From the NCBI GenBank assembly GCA_903860995.1, contig CAIOSS010000081.1, forward strand, positions 1 through 8,045: DNA of 8,045 bases. The letters run 5' to 3'. The translations under genes and the position numbers were made by a program. Below the pieces are notes generated by a model. It was not told the DNA's origin and ran no database searches. It saw only the letters and a list, made by a program, of their open reading frames with translations. This document shows positions 1 through 6,294 of the stretch, in pieces (positions within the stretch are counted from its first letter, which is position 1; every line of letters starts with the position of its first letter). Source of the DNA: an uncultured delta proteobacterium (lineage in GTDB: Bacteria; Myxococcota_A; Polyangia; Polyangiales; Ga0077539).

Positions 1-386
1 ACGCCGAGCAGGCGGCCGTGCCAGGCGAGGCGGCCCATGGAGAGCAGGCTGCCGGCGACGTAGGCGTAGAACTGCGCCTCGATGCCGTGGAAGGCGCCGA
101 GGATCGCGCCGAGCGCGATGAAGAGCTTCACGTCGCCGCCCGCCATGCCGTCCTTCCGGAAGATGAGGTACGGGACGATGCCGCAGGCGACCATGCCGCC
201 GAGGGCGCTGAGGGCGCCGACGCCGTGGGGCTGGGTCTGGACGGTGCGGAGGAGGATGCCGGCGGCCATGGCACCGTAGGTGAGGACGTTGGGGATGCGG
301 CCCGTGCGGAAGTCGGTATAGGCGGCGATGGCGGTGACGAGTACCGCGAGCGCGACGTTGAAGAGACCGACCGAACCGCCTGGCAC
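1..386 (-). CDS. cpaA: Prepilin peptidase, A24 family (CpaA/TadV-like), C-terminus cut by the window edge
   Basis: This is an inner-membrane aspartic peptidase that removes the short leader from Flp prepilins before pilus assembly. The 128 visible residues start at a GTG that has GGAGG (393-397) six bases upstream, a textbook ribosome binding site. The first hydrophobic helix (about residues 8-24) leads into TDFRTGRIPN with the first catalytic aspartate, D25. The second motif, GMAGGDVKLF (80-89), carries the second aspartate, D85, in the GxxGD context typical of A24 peptidases. There is no N-terminal methyltransferase domain or zinc-binding cysteine set, so this is the short Tad type and not a PilD type. 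It lies directly downstream of two Flp pilin genes on the same strand, as in tad loci. The family assignment is firm. The symbol follows tad nomenclature (tadV is the equivalent) and rests on context. The C-terminal helices lie outside the window. Confidence 0.9.
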   Translation of the reverse strand, partial: MPGGSVGLFNVALAVLVTAIAAYTDFRTGRIPNVLTYGAMAAGILLRTVQTQPHGVGALSALGGMVACGIVPYLIFRKDGMAGGDVKLFIALGAILGAFHGIEAQFYAYVAGSLLSMGRLAWHGRLLG

Positions 387-517
387 AGCGCACCTCCGAA
401 ATGACGACGCCGCGGGCACTCCGGGGAGGGGGAGTGGTCCGCGGCGCGCCGCGAGCAACCACGAACTCCCACTGACGAAGCAGTGGGGTTGGAGGGCCAG
501 GAGGCCCCCCCGTTGGA
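387..517 (-). other. flp-cpaA intergenic spacer with a hairpin at 491-510
   Basis: This 131-base gap lies between the major pilin gene and the peptidase gene. Just after the pilin stop, a stem pairs GGGCC (494-498) with GGCCC (503-507) around an AGGA loop. It extends through one A-C mismatch by two more G-C pairs (491-492 with 509-510). No T-run follows it on either strand, so it is not a canonical intrinsic terminator. A role as a partial terminator or 3' stabiliser that keeps pilin mRNA above peptidase mRNA is inference. The remaining sequence holds only the peptidase ribosome binding site at 393-397. Confidence 0.4.
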
Positions 518-697
518 TCAGGCGCCGAGGCCCTGGATCTGGTTGCTGCCCGAGGTGATCTTGCCGACGACGTTGTTGCCGAAGGTGCGCCAGGCGGAGA
601 TGCCAACCACGGCGATGAGGATGAGGATGATCACGTACTCGACGGTGGAGAGACCGGCATCGTCCCGGATCAGCGACTTGAGGTTCTTCTGGTTCAT
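518..697 (-). CDS. flp: Flp-type pilin (major pilin candidate), Tad pilus
   Basis: This is a 59-residue type IVb prepilin, the likely structural subunit of a Tad pilus. A short charged leader with several Lys and Arg residues ends in DDAG. The predicted prepilin peptidase cut falls after G15, giving a mature N-terminus of LSTVEYVIILI. The invariant glutamate is at mature position +5 (E20), followed by the Tyr of the Flp Glu-Tyr pair. One helix covers about residues 16-37, and the tail is short and Gly/Asn-rich with no cysteine. The ATG at 697 is preferred over an in-frame codon at 742 because AAGGAAGG (707-714) sits nine bases upstream and the leader length then fits the family. It is 57 bases downstream of a second Flp gene, and its processing peptidase follows. 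The class is very secure; calling it the major subunit is inference from its better match to the Flp consensus. Confidence 0.93.
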   Translation of the reverse strand: MNQKNLKSLIRDDAGLSTVEYVIILILIAVVGISAWRTFGNNVVGKITSGSNQIQGLGA

Positions 698-754
698 GAT
701 GGAGATCCTTCCTTGCGTGGTTTGAAGAGGCTGGCGCGACACCGACCCGAAGGG

Positions 755-940
755 TCACGGGAACGGCATCGACACGATCAGTTGCGCGAAACGGTAGTAG
801 TCGACGAAGGGCCTGCCCAGCGAGTACGTCGCGATCGACGCTACCGTGCCGATCAGGAGGAGCACCACCACGTACTCCACGAAGGCAGCGCCCGACTCGT
901 CGTCGTGCAGGCTTCGCAGGTTGGGTCGGCGATCACTCAC
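755..940 (-). CDS. Second Flp-like pilin, divergent
   Basis: This is a 61-residue protein with prepilin architecture. A basic and acidic leader ends in DDESG, a cut is predicted after G17, and the mature start AAFVEYVVVLLLIG has Glu at +5 (E22) followed by Tyr. One hydrophobic helix (about 18-38) precedes a short aromatic-rich tail (FVDYYRFAQ). It shares the leader logic and the VEYV core with the pilin encoded just downstream, but little of the tail, so it may be a minor pilin or an ancient duplicate. The GTG at 940 was chosen because the leader begins sensibly there (MSDRRPNLRSL). An AGG lies about eight bases upstream, so the ribosome binding site is weak. A TTG at 982 would add 14 residues that look unlike a pilin leader. 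It is probably co-transcribed with the downstream pilin and peptidase genes. Confidence 0.85.
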   Translation of the reverse strand: MSDRRPNLRSLHDDESGAAFVEYVVVLLLIGTVASIATYSLGRPFVDYYRFAQLIVSMPFP

Positions 941-952
941 GACATGACCTAG

Positions 953-968
953 TGCAGCGCATGTGCCA
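953..968 (-). promoter_or_regulatory. Candidate sigma-54 (-24/-12) promoter at the start of the pilin operon
   Basis: Read on the minus strand, TGGCAC (968-963) is followed after five bases by CTGCA (957-953). The GG and GC dinucleotides are therefore exactly ten bases apart, as sigma-54 promoters require; only the first base of the -12 box departs from TTGCA. Pilin genes in several Gram-negative groups are sigma-54 dependent. The difficulty is position: transcription would start near 942, two bases before the proposed GTG. The mRNA would then be nearly leaderless, or the match is chance. Confidence 0.35.
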
Positions 969-1052
969 CTCCGAGGGGACAACCCACGGTCGGCCTTCGC
1001 CGCGGGAATCTCCGCACTGTGCGACCGCCGATGGAGCGGGAGCGGACACCTG

Positions 1053-1099
1053 CCTGGGAGATTGGTTGATCATCTGGGGTGGGAGTTTTTCCTCCCAGG
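1053..1099 (-). other. Mutually exclusive hairpins at the 3' end of the HTTM gene
   Basis: A perfect six-pair stem joins TGGGAG (1080-1085) to CTCCCA (1092-1097) around a six-base loop. The same right arm, extended to CTCCCAGG (1092-1099), can instead pair perfectly over eight bases with CCTGGGAG at 1053-1060. The two folds cannot coexist. The element spans the stop codon of the HTTM gene and lies about 115 bases upstream of the pilin start. No T-tract follows either stem on either strand, so a standard terminator is not supported. It could be a 3'-end stabiliser or a weak factor-dependent termination site. Confidence 0.35.
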
Positions 1100-2200
1100 G
1101 AGTTGAGCGCCCCGGTCGAGGAGGAGACGGACGGCGGCGGCGGCGAGGAGGGAGCCCACGAGGACGTTCTCGAGGGCGTCGCGGGGGATGGGGCCGATGA
1201 CGCGCAGCTCGGGGAGAACCAGCGCGAGGGCGGCGTAGGCGATGAGCGCGTGGGGCGTGAGGAGCGCGAGCGGGAGGGCGGCCCAGGCGCCGTGGAAGGC
1301 GTGGCCCGAAGGGTCGGTGAGCGTCCAGCGAGGGGACTCCGCGGGCGGCGCGAGCGCGATGCGGGCGAGGGGGTCGACGCGGGCGAGGGCGCGCGCGACG
1401 CGGTCGGGGTCGGCGCCGCGCGGGGGGGTGAGGGTCCAGGCGCGGTCGTCGGCGGGCGACCACGCGAAGTACCCGAGGAGCATGAGGAAGGTGAAGAGCT
1501 GCGGGAAGAGCCACTCCTGCATGGAGAGGTGCAGGAGCACCCCGAGCGCGACCGCGGGACGGCGCGTGCGCGGCGACGCGAGCGCGAGCGGGAGCAGCGC
1601 CTCCAGGAGGGTCACCGCGAGGTCCGCGAGGCGCGAGGGCAGCGGCCGCGAGAGGATGGGCGAGAGCAGCCGCGGGACGATCGCGTCGGGGTTGGCCTCG
1701 AGGGTGCGCGTGGTGGCGAGCCAGTGGATGACCTCGCCGCTGCCGCGCCACCAGGGGTGCGCGAGCTTCACGGCGACGGAGGAGAGGTAGACGAGGCCGA
1801 GCTGCCAGCGGACGGCGCCGGCGAGGTCGATGGGCGTGCGCGAGGGAGAGCCCGCGGAGGAGGCGGAGGGCGCGACCGCGACGAGCACCAGGAGCACGAA
1901 GAGCAGGAAGTGGTTGTTGTGATAGGTCGCGGGGATGGCGGCGTAGAGGGTCGCGATGACGGTCGCGGCGGCGGCGGCGGCGGCCCGAACGTAGCGGGTG
2001 AAGAGCATCGCGAGGGCGAGGGCGTGCAGCGCGAGCAGGGCGGCCGCGGGCGCCCACGGGTGGGCGTGGCCGAGGGACCAGAGCGCGAAGGCGGGGCGGT
2101 ACTCGACGGCGGCGTGGTGGGCGCCGAGCAGGAGCAGCGCGGCGACGCCCCGGGCGAGCGCGCGGTCGCGGCGGGGCGACGGGGTCAGCGCGCGGTCCAT
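1070..2200 (-). CDS. HTTM-domain multi-pass membrane protein (vitamin K-dependent gamma-carboxylase-like)
   Basis: This 376-residue integral membrane protein has about seven to nine hydrophobic segments. Features matching the HTTM family, whose best-known member is eukaryotic gamma-glutamyl carboxylase, are YHNNHFLLF (93-101) entering a helix, RWQLGLVYLSSVAVKL (131-146) followed by HPWWRGSG, a TLLEALLPL helix (197-205), and HLSMQEWLF leading into a Phe/Leu-rich helix (224-247). The long lumenal C-terminal half of the animal carboxylase is missing; a region of about 60 soluble residues (250-310) and two final helices follow instead. Carboxylase activity should not be assumed, because most bacterial HTTM proteins have no known substrate. 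Its ATG overlaps the end of the upstream gene by 16 bases and lacks a clear ribosome binding site, which implies translational coupling. A run of seven Ala (73-79) comes from a GGC-repeat tract. Confidence 0.8.
   Translation of the reverse strand: MDRALTPSPRRDRALARGVAALLLLGAHHAAVEYRPAFALWSLGHAHPWAPAAALLALHALALAMLFTRYVRAAAAAAATVIATLYAAIPATYHNNHFLLFVLLVLVAVAPSASSAGSPSRTPIDLAGAVRWQLGLVYLSSVAVKLAHPWWRGSGEVIHWLATTRTLEANPDAIVPRLLSPILSRPLPSRLADLAVTLLEALLPLALASPRTRRPAVALGVLLHLSMQEWLFPQLFTFLMLLGYFAWSPADDRAWTLTPPRGADPDRVARALARVDPLARIALAPPAESPRWTLTDPSGHAFHGAWAALPLALLTPHALIAYAALALVLPELRVIGPIPRDALENVLVGSLLAAAAVRLLLDRGAQLPGRKNSHPR
1964..1985. repeat. Short GCG/GGC trinucleotide tract inside the HTTM gene
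   Basis: About seven tandem GCG units encode a seven-alanine run in a predicted membrane helix of the HTTM protein. The tract is in frame, so slippage by whole units would change helix length without breaking the reading frame. Tracts of this kind are common in very GC-rich genomes and may have no function. Confidence 0.5.
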
Positions 2201-2655
2201 CGGGCCGTGCGGGTGAAGGGGCGGGCGCCGGGGCTGTCACAGCGGAGAATACTGGTCAGGGTAAGCCCGGGGGCCATCGCGCGGTGGTAGCGGGCGAGCG
2301 CGTCGTCGAGGGCGAGCGCCACCTCGGCGTCGGCGTCGGCGTAGGGCGCGAACCACGGGGCCACCGCGGAGAAGCGCGCGGGCGTGTCGGCGAGGAGGAA
2401 GGCGCGCAGGGCGGGGTTGTCCGCCGGGAGCGGCAGCGGCACGGCGCTGCCGTGTGGGTCAGCGGCGGAGAGCGCGTGGTGGCAGCGGGCGGTGATGGGC
2501 CCGGCGAACATGCTCCACGAGAAGCGGCCCGAGAAGGCAGCGGGCCGGTCGGGGCGGAGGCGCGCCGCGGCGAGGGTGAGCTCGCCCGCGAGCACGCCGA
2601 CCACGAGCAGCCGTCGGAGGGTTTCGGCGCGGGTCAACAAAGCTCCGCCGATCAT
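2185..2655 (-). CDS. Small membrane-anchored protein, partner of the HTTM protein, function unknown
   Basis: This is a 156-residue protein of unknown function. One hydrophobic segment near the N-terminus (about 14-32, LRRLLVVGVLAGELTLAAA) probably anchors it in the inner membrane. Next come the motif FSGRFSWSMFAGPI, a CHH, a Pro-rich stretch and an acidic, Ala-rich helical region (ADADAEVALALDDALARYHR). FSW-x-MF-type motifs recur in small proteins and segments accompanying bacterial HTTM domains, as far as I recall, which fits the gene next door. It is encoded first in the pair and overlaps the HTTM gene by 16 bases, so the two are probably made in fixed ratio. The ATG at 2655 was chosen over one at 2709 because it leaves room for a promoter between divergent genes and puts the anchor close to the N-terminus. 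Only two cysteines are present, C57 within CHH and one near the C-terminus. The gene is clearly coding; the role is open. Confidence 0.75.
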   Translation of the reverse strand: MIGGALLTRAETLRRLLVVGVLAGELTLAAARLRPDRPAAFSGRFSWSMFAGPITARCHHALSAADPHGSAVPLPLPADNPALRAFLLADTPARFSAVAPWFAPYADADAEVALALDDALARYHRAMAPGLTLTSILRCDSPGARPFTRTARWTAR

Positions 2656-2719
2656 CGCATCGCGGCCACCGACTCGAAACCCTTGCGTGCGCCCCCCTCG
2701 GCGGGGCATTCCCAGTCAT
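2656..2719. promoter_or_regulatory. Divergent intergenic region between the HTTM pair and the methyltransferase gene
   Basis: These 64 bases separate two genes transcribed away from each other, so promoters for both must lie here or inside the 5' ends. I see no convincing -35/-10 pair, and the methyltransferase GTG lacks a good ribosome binding site. Base composition is somewhat less GC-rich than in the genes. Confidence 0.35.
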
Positions 2720-4138
2720 GTGCAGTCCTTGGAGCTCCTAGGCGTCCCTTCCTTCGACGAGCGGCCCTCGTCGCCGCCTCCGCCTCCGTCGCGCTCGCTC
2801 GTCGAGGCCCCGTGGCTCGCGCCGTGGTGGAAGGGCCTCGGGCGGCGCTACGGCCACGTGTTCCACTCCATGTGCTCGTACATGGGGAGCTTCCCCCCGG
2901 GGCTGCCGCGCTACCTCATCGAGCAGCTCACCGAGCCCGGCGACGTCGTGCTCGACCCCTTCTCCGGGCGCGGCACCGCGCCGCTCGAGGCCTGCCTCGC
3001 GGGGCGCCACGGTGTCGGCGTCGACCTCAACCCCCTCGCGTCGATGCTCAGCTCCGTGAAGCTCGACCCGCCCACCCTCGAGGAGACCCTCGCGCGCCTC
3101 GCGCAGCTCGAGGGGTCGTACGTCCCCGAGCCCGTCGGTGACCGCGCGCCTCCGGAGATCCGGATGCTCTTCGAGGAGGGCACCACGCTGCCGCAGATCC
3201 TCCACATGAAGGCATCGCTCGACCCGGCCGACCGCACCGACCGCTTCCTCCTCGCGTCGCTGGCGGGCATCCTGCACGGCAACCACACCCGGGACGTCGT
3301 CAGCTCGCGCTGCCTCAGCGTATCGATGCCCAACACCTTCAGCATGTCGCCCGGCTATCTCGCCCGGTACATCGCCGAGAAGTCCCTCGTGCGCCCGCCC
3401 TTCGACGCCTTCGAGAAGCTCCGGCTGCGGATGCACTTCGAGTTCGCCGAAGGGGTCCCCGCGCTCCGCGGGAGGGCCCTCCGCGGCGACGCGCGCGCCC
3501 TCTCCAGCCTCATCGCGCCGGGCAGCGCGAAGCTCATCGTCACGTCGCCGCCGTACCTCAACGTGGTGCGCTACGGGAAGTTCAACTGGATCCGCCTGTG
3601 GCTGCTGGGCGAGTCGGTCTCCGACGTCGACCGCTCGCTGCGGGTGGAGGCCACCGACCGCCGCCTCGCCCTCAGCGACCGGATGCGCTTCAAGGGCTAC
3701 TGCGGCTTCCTGAAGACCGTGCTCACCGAGTGCGCGACGGTGCTGCGCGACGACGGCGTGTGCGCGGTGACCATCGGCGACGTGCGCAACAAGGAGCACG
3801 GCGAGCGCACCCTCGCCCTCGAGGCCTGGGAGTCCATGAAGGACGACGTGCCCCTCGTGCTCGGCGCGGCGGTGGTCGACGACGTCAACCAGCTCGGCAA
3901 GGTGTCCAAGATCTGGGGGCTCGCGCACCGCGGCGAGGCCACCAAGGTCGACCGGGTGCTGCTCTTCCACAAGCCCGGCCGCTCGCTGCCGCGGCCCCGG
4001 TGGAGCGACCCCGCGGCCCTCATCGAAGCCATCGCGGCCTCGCCCAACGGGCCCATCGCGAAGCCCGGCGCCCGCCGCCCGGGGGTGGTGAGGGCGCGCC
4101 CCGCCGCCGCGGCCACGCGGAAGAAGACCGGCACCTGA
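2720..4138 (+). CDS. Amino-group DNA methyltransferase-like protein (N4-cytosine/N6-adenine class), apparently solitary
   Basis: This 472-residue class I S-adenosylmethionine-dependent methyltransferase carries an amino-MTase catalytic motif. The N-terminus has a Pro run (19-23), then WLAPWWKGLG and HVFHSMCSYMGSFPPGLPRY. Motif I is DPFSGRGT (79-86), followed by the motif II-type acidic turn VGVDLNPLA (99-107). The catalytic motif IV is TSPPY (275-279), continuing LNVVRYGKFNWIRLWLLG. S/D-PP-Y/F is the signature of enzymes methylating exocyclic amines. About 190 residues separate motifs I and IV; this region (helical, with GNHTRD and MPNTFSMSPGYLARY) may hold target recognition. A beta-strand-like VCAVTIGDVRN follows, and the last 25 residues are a basic, Ala/Pro-rich tail. 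The GTG at 2720 is the most likely start, with TTG 2729 as an alternative; longer in-frame starts would run over the antisense gene. No restriction gene is adjacent. DNA as substrate is likely; RNA (TRM11-like) is possible. Confidence 0.8.
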   Translation: MQSLELLGVPSFDERPSSPPPPPSRSLVEAPWLAPWWKGLGRRYGHVFHSMCSYMGSFPPGLPRYLIEQLTEPGDVVLDPFSGRGTAPLEACLAGRHGVGVDLNPLASMLSSVKLDPPTLEETLARLAQLEGSYVPEPVGDRAPPEIRMLFEEGTTLPQILHMKASLDPADRTDRFLLASLAGILHGNHTRDVVSSRCLSVSMPNTFSMSPGYLARYIAEKSLVRPPFDAFEKLRLRMHFEFAEGVPALRGRALRGDARALSSLIAPGSAKLIVTSPPYLNVVRYGKFNWIRLWLLGESVSDVDRSLRVEATDRRLALSDRMRFKGYCGFLKTVLTECATVLRDDGVCAVTIGDVRNKEHGERTLALEAWESMKDDVPLVLGAAVVDDVNQLGKVSKIWGLAHRGEATKVDRVLLFHKPGRSLPRPRWSDPAALIEAIAASPNGPIAKPGARRPGVVRARPAAAATRKKTGT

Positions 4139-4147
4139 GGCGCCGCG
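4139..4147. other. Nine-base convergent gap between methyltransferase and receptor stop codons
   Basis: The two stop codons face each other with only nine bases between them, and no hairpin-plus-T-run terminator fits here. Transcripts from each side must therefore end inside the opposing gene, producing antisense RNA over the 3' ends, or rely on Rho. Confidence 0.5.
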
Positions 4148-6217
4148 CTACTCGGTGTGCCCGCGCACCTGGAGCACCACGTTGGTGCCCGCCGCGGGGA
4201 AGCCTCCGCCGAAGGGCGTGTAGGCGGCGTTGAGGATGTTCTCGACGGCGAGCGCGAGGGTGATGGCGGGGTGCACGCGCACGCCGCCCCGCGCCGTGAG
4301 GCTGAGATACCCGGGGACCTCGGCGCACATCGTCGGGCCGTCGGGGCAGAGGCGCACGTCGTCGCGGTCGCTCGCCGAGAGGCGGGTCTGCGAGAGTGCG
4401 CCGCTGGCGACGAGGTCGATCCAGTGGGTGGCGCGGCGCCAGCCGAGCGCGAGGCGACCGAAGGCGGGGGGCACCTTGGCGAGCGGCTCGGTGACCGAGG
4501 CGCCGGCCTGGTCGACGGTGGCCTCGGCCCAGGTGTAGCCGCCGGAGACGCGCGCGTAGAGTCCGCTGCGCGCCGTCGCGGTGAGGTCGAACTCCACGCC
4601 CACGAGGCGCGCGTCGCTGGCGTTCATGCGGGTGTAGACGCGGCGGCCGTCGATCACGGTCATGCCGCCGAAGGACGAGGGCACGCGGGTGACGAGGCCC
4701 GACAGGGTGGAGCCGTAGACGAAGATCGAGCCCTCCAGCGGGCCGCGCGCGACCCTGGCGCCGACCTCGGCGGTCCACGAGCGCTCGGGGCCGAGGTCGG
4801 GGTTGGGCACGTCGTGGCTGCGGGCGCCCGCGCCGAAGGCCTGGTAGTCGTCGAGGTTGGGCGCGCGAAACCCGCCGAGGAGGTTGGCCATCACCGCGAC
4901 GCCGCGGGTGACCAGGAAGCGCGCGCCGACGCTGGCGACCGGCGCGGTGTAGAGCCGCGAGTAGGCGGCGAAGGTGCCGTCGACGGGCGAGTCGATGGAG
5001 GTGAGCGCGGCCCGCGCGCCGGCCTCGAGCAGCACCCGTCGCGACGCGAGGCGCAGGGCGTAGTGCGCGAAGACGCCGCCGGTGACGTAGCTGCTGTCGT
5101 CGAGGTAGCGGCCGCGGCTGCGCTCCGTCGGGGCGCCCGCGCGCACGGTCTCGGTGTGGCTCGCGACCTGGTCGGCGGAGACCTCGAGGCCGGTGGTGAG
5201 GGTGCCGCGGTCGGTGGTCCAGCTGAGCTGCGCGGACCCCTGGGGGGTGAGCACCTCGTCGCGCTCGATGTCGAGGCGGCCGGTGCGGTAGCGGTCGCGG
5301 TCTTCGTTGCGGCGGACGAAGCCGACGCGCGCGGAGGCCGCGATGGCGCCGCGGCGCACCGCCCAGCGGGCCGAGAGGATGTCCCGCAGCTGGAGACGGA
5401 ACACCCGGCGGTCGTCGGGCAGGGAGGTGTCGGGGCGCGGCGCGTTGGTGATCGCGCCGGTCTGGTAGGCCAGGCCGAGGGTGTGGCCCGCGCCGGCGTC
5501 GACCACGCCCCGCACGGTAAACGCGCGGTCGCCGTGGCCGGTGAACTCCTGCACCCCGAGGCCGCCGCCGGCCGTGATGGGGCCGAGCGTGCCGACGGTG
5601 CCGGAGGCCATCAGCCCGAAGCGGCCGACCTCGCCCTCGACGAGCCCCTGCCCGGTGAGCGAGCGCTCGGCGGTGGCGACCCGGGTGGAGAGCTCGCCAT
5701 AGAGGTGGGCGTCGCAGCCGGCGCGGGGGTTGGCGTCGATGGGCACGGCGATCACCACGCCGCCGAGGGCGTCGGAGCCGTACATCACCGAGGCGGGGCC
5801 GCGCACGACCTCGAGGCGGCGCACCGAGGCCGGGTCGATGAGCGAGAGCAGCGCGTTGCCGCCCACCTTGGTGAGCGAGTCGTTGAGGCGGAAGCCGTCG
5901 AAGATCAGGAGCGTGCGCTGCCCGCCGAGGCCGCGGACGAGCGGGGCCGCCGACGCCGTCGTCGTGCGCTGGAGGAAGACTCCGTTCATCTCCTCCAGCC
6001 GGTCGCCGACGTCGCGGGCGAGCGAGCGGGCGGCGTCGCGGCGGCTTTCGACGGAGACCGCCCGGGGGGTCTCCAGCAGCGACTCCTCGCGGCGCGCCGG
6101 GGCGCTCACCGTCGCCTCGTGGATGGTGGGCTCCTCGGGCTCGGCGCGCGGCGCGGCGGTCTGCGCCCCGGCGGCGGGGGCGAAGGCGAGCGCGGCGGCG
6201 AGCACCCGGGGTCTCAT
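4148..6217 (-). CDS. TonB-dependent outer-membrane receptor
   Basis: This 689-residue gated outer-membrane channel imports a scarce ligand using TonB/ExbBD energy. The signal peptide is MRPRVLAAALAFAPAAGA with a likely cut before Q19. The start at 6217 was chosen because it puts this signal at the N-terminus, where an in-frame ATG at 6262 would add 15 unsuitable residues. A Ton-box-like TIHEATVSA (31-39) precedes the plug (about 45-160), with VRGLGGQRTLLIFDGFRLND (94-113) and the hallmark LEVVRGPASVMYGSDALGGVV (within 135-155). The barrel fills the rest and includes NPDLGPE (472-478), a cysteine pair (LCPDGPTMC) and a final ENILNAAYTPFG strand region. The C-terminus VVLQVRGHTE lacks the usual terminal aromatic residue. 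The plug and NPxLxPE segment recall BtuB- and heme-type receptors, but the substrate cannot be assigned: no transporter, siderophore or Fur site is adjacent. The gene is convergent with the methyltransferase gene and divergent from the nuclease gene. Confidence 0.93.
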   Translation of the reverse strand: MRPRVLAAALAFAPAAGAQTAAPRAEPEEPTIHEATVSAPARREESLLETPRAVSVESRRDAARSLARDVGDRLEEMNGVFLQRTTTASAAPLVRGLGGQRTLLIFDGFRLNDSLTKVGGNALLSLIDPASVRRLEVVRGPASVMYGSDALGGVVIAVPIDANPRAGCDAHLYGELSTRVATAERSLTGQGLVEGEVGRFGLMASGTVGTLGPITAGGGLGVQEFTGHGDRAFTVRGVVDAGAGHTLGLAYQTGAITNAPRPDTSLPDDRRVFRLQLRDILSARWAVRRGAIAASARVGFVRRNEDRDRYRTGRLDIERDEVLTPQGSAQLSWTTDRGTLTTGLEVSADQVASHTETVRAGAPTERSRGRYLDDSSYVTGGVFAHYALRLASRRVLLEAGARAALTSIDSPVDGTFAAYSRLYTAPVASVGARFLVTRGVAVMANLLGGFRAPNLDDYQAFGAGARSHDVPNPDLGPERSWTAEVGARVARGPLEGSIFVYGSTLSGLVTRVPSSFGGMTVIDGRRVYTRMNASDARLVGVEFDLTATARSGLYARVSGGYTWAEATVDQAGASVTEPLAKVPPAFGRLALGWRRATHWIDLVASGALSQTRLSASDRDDVRLCPDGPTMCAEVPGYLSLTARGGVRVHPAITLALAVENILNAAYTPFGGGFPAAGTNVVLQVRGHTE

Positions 6218-6294
6218 GCCCGCGGACGCTATCGACAGTCGCGCGCGAAACTCAACCGCCATCCGCCCGGTCGGGGACTACGGTAGCCGTCGCG
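6218..6294. promoter_or_regulatory. Divergent promoter region between the receptor and the DUF2357 nuclease gene
   Basis: These 77 bases separate two divergent genes and must hold at least part of both promoters. On the minus strand a loose TTGAGT and TAGCGT pair is 18 bases apart but too near the receptor ATG to be convincing. There is no recognisable Fur-type palindrome and no strong ribosome binding site for either gene. Confidence 0.4.

Noticed and set aside
933..2240. Long open frame on the minus strand over the HTTM gene, rich in Arg and Pro
   Set aside because: Its composition is typical of an out-of-frame reading of GC-rich coding DNA. The overlapping HTTM frame has membrane helices and recognisable family motifs.
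2384..2719. N-terminal extension of the methyltransferase to the ATG at 2384
   Set aside because: The extra 112 residues are Arg/Ser/Ala-rich shadow sequence opposite the small HTTM partner gene and show no domain features.
2718..2741. ATG overlapping the methyltransferase GTG and opening a seven-codon frame, a possible leader peptide
   Set aside because: It has no ribosome binding site and no regulatory pattern in the encoded residues. An ATGTG overlap is expected by chance.
2738..3970. Open frame on the minus strand opposite the methyltransferase gene
   Set aside because: It has biased His/Glu/Arg/Val composition, while the plus-strand frame carries the DPFSGRGT and TSPPY motifs.
6218..6262. 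Upstream ATG for the TonB receptor
   Set aside because: It would place 15 charged residues ahead of an otherwise ideal signal peptide.
4157..6286. Open frame of 709 codons on the plus strand opposite the TonB receptor
   Set aside because: It is a Gly/Arg/Glu/Val-rich antisense shadow with no domain pattern, and the receptor frame is unmistakable.
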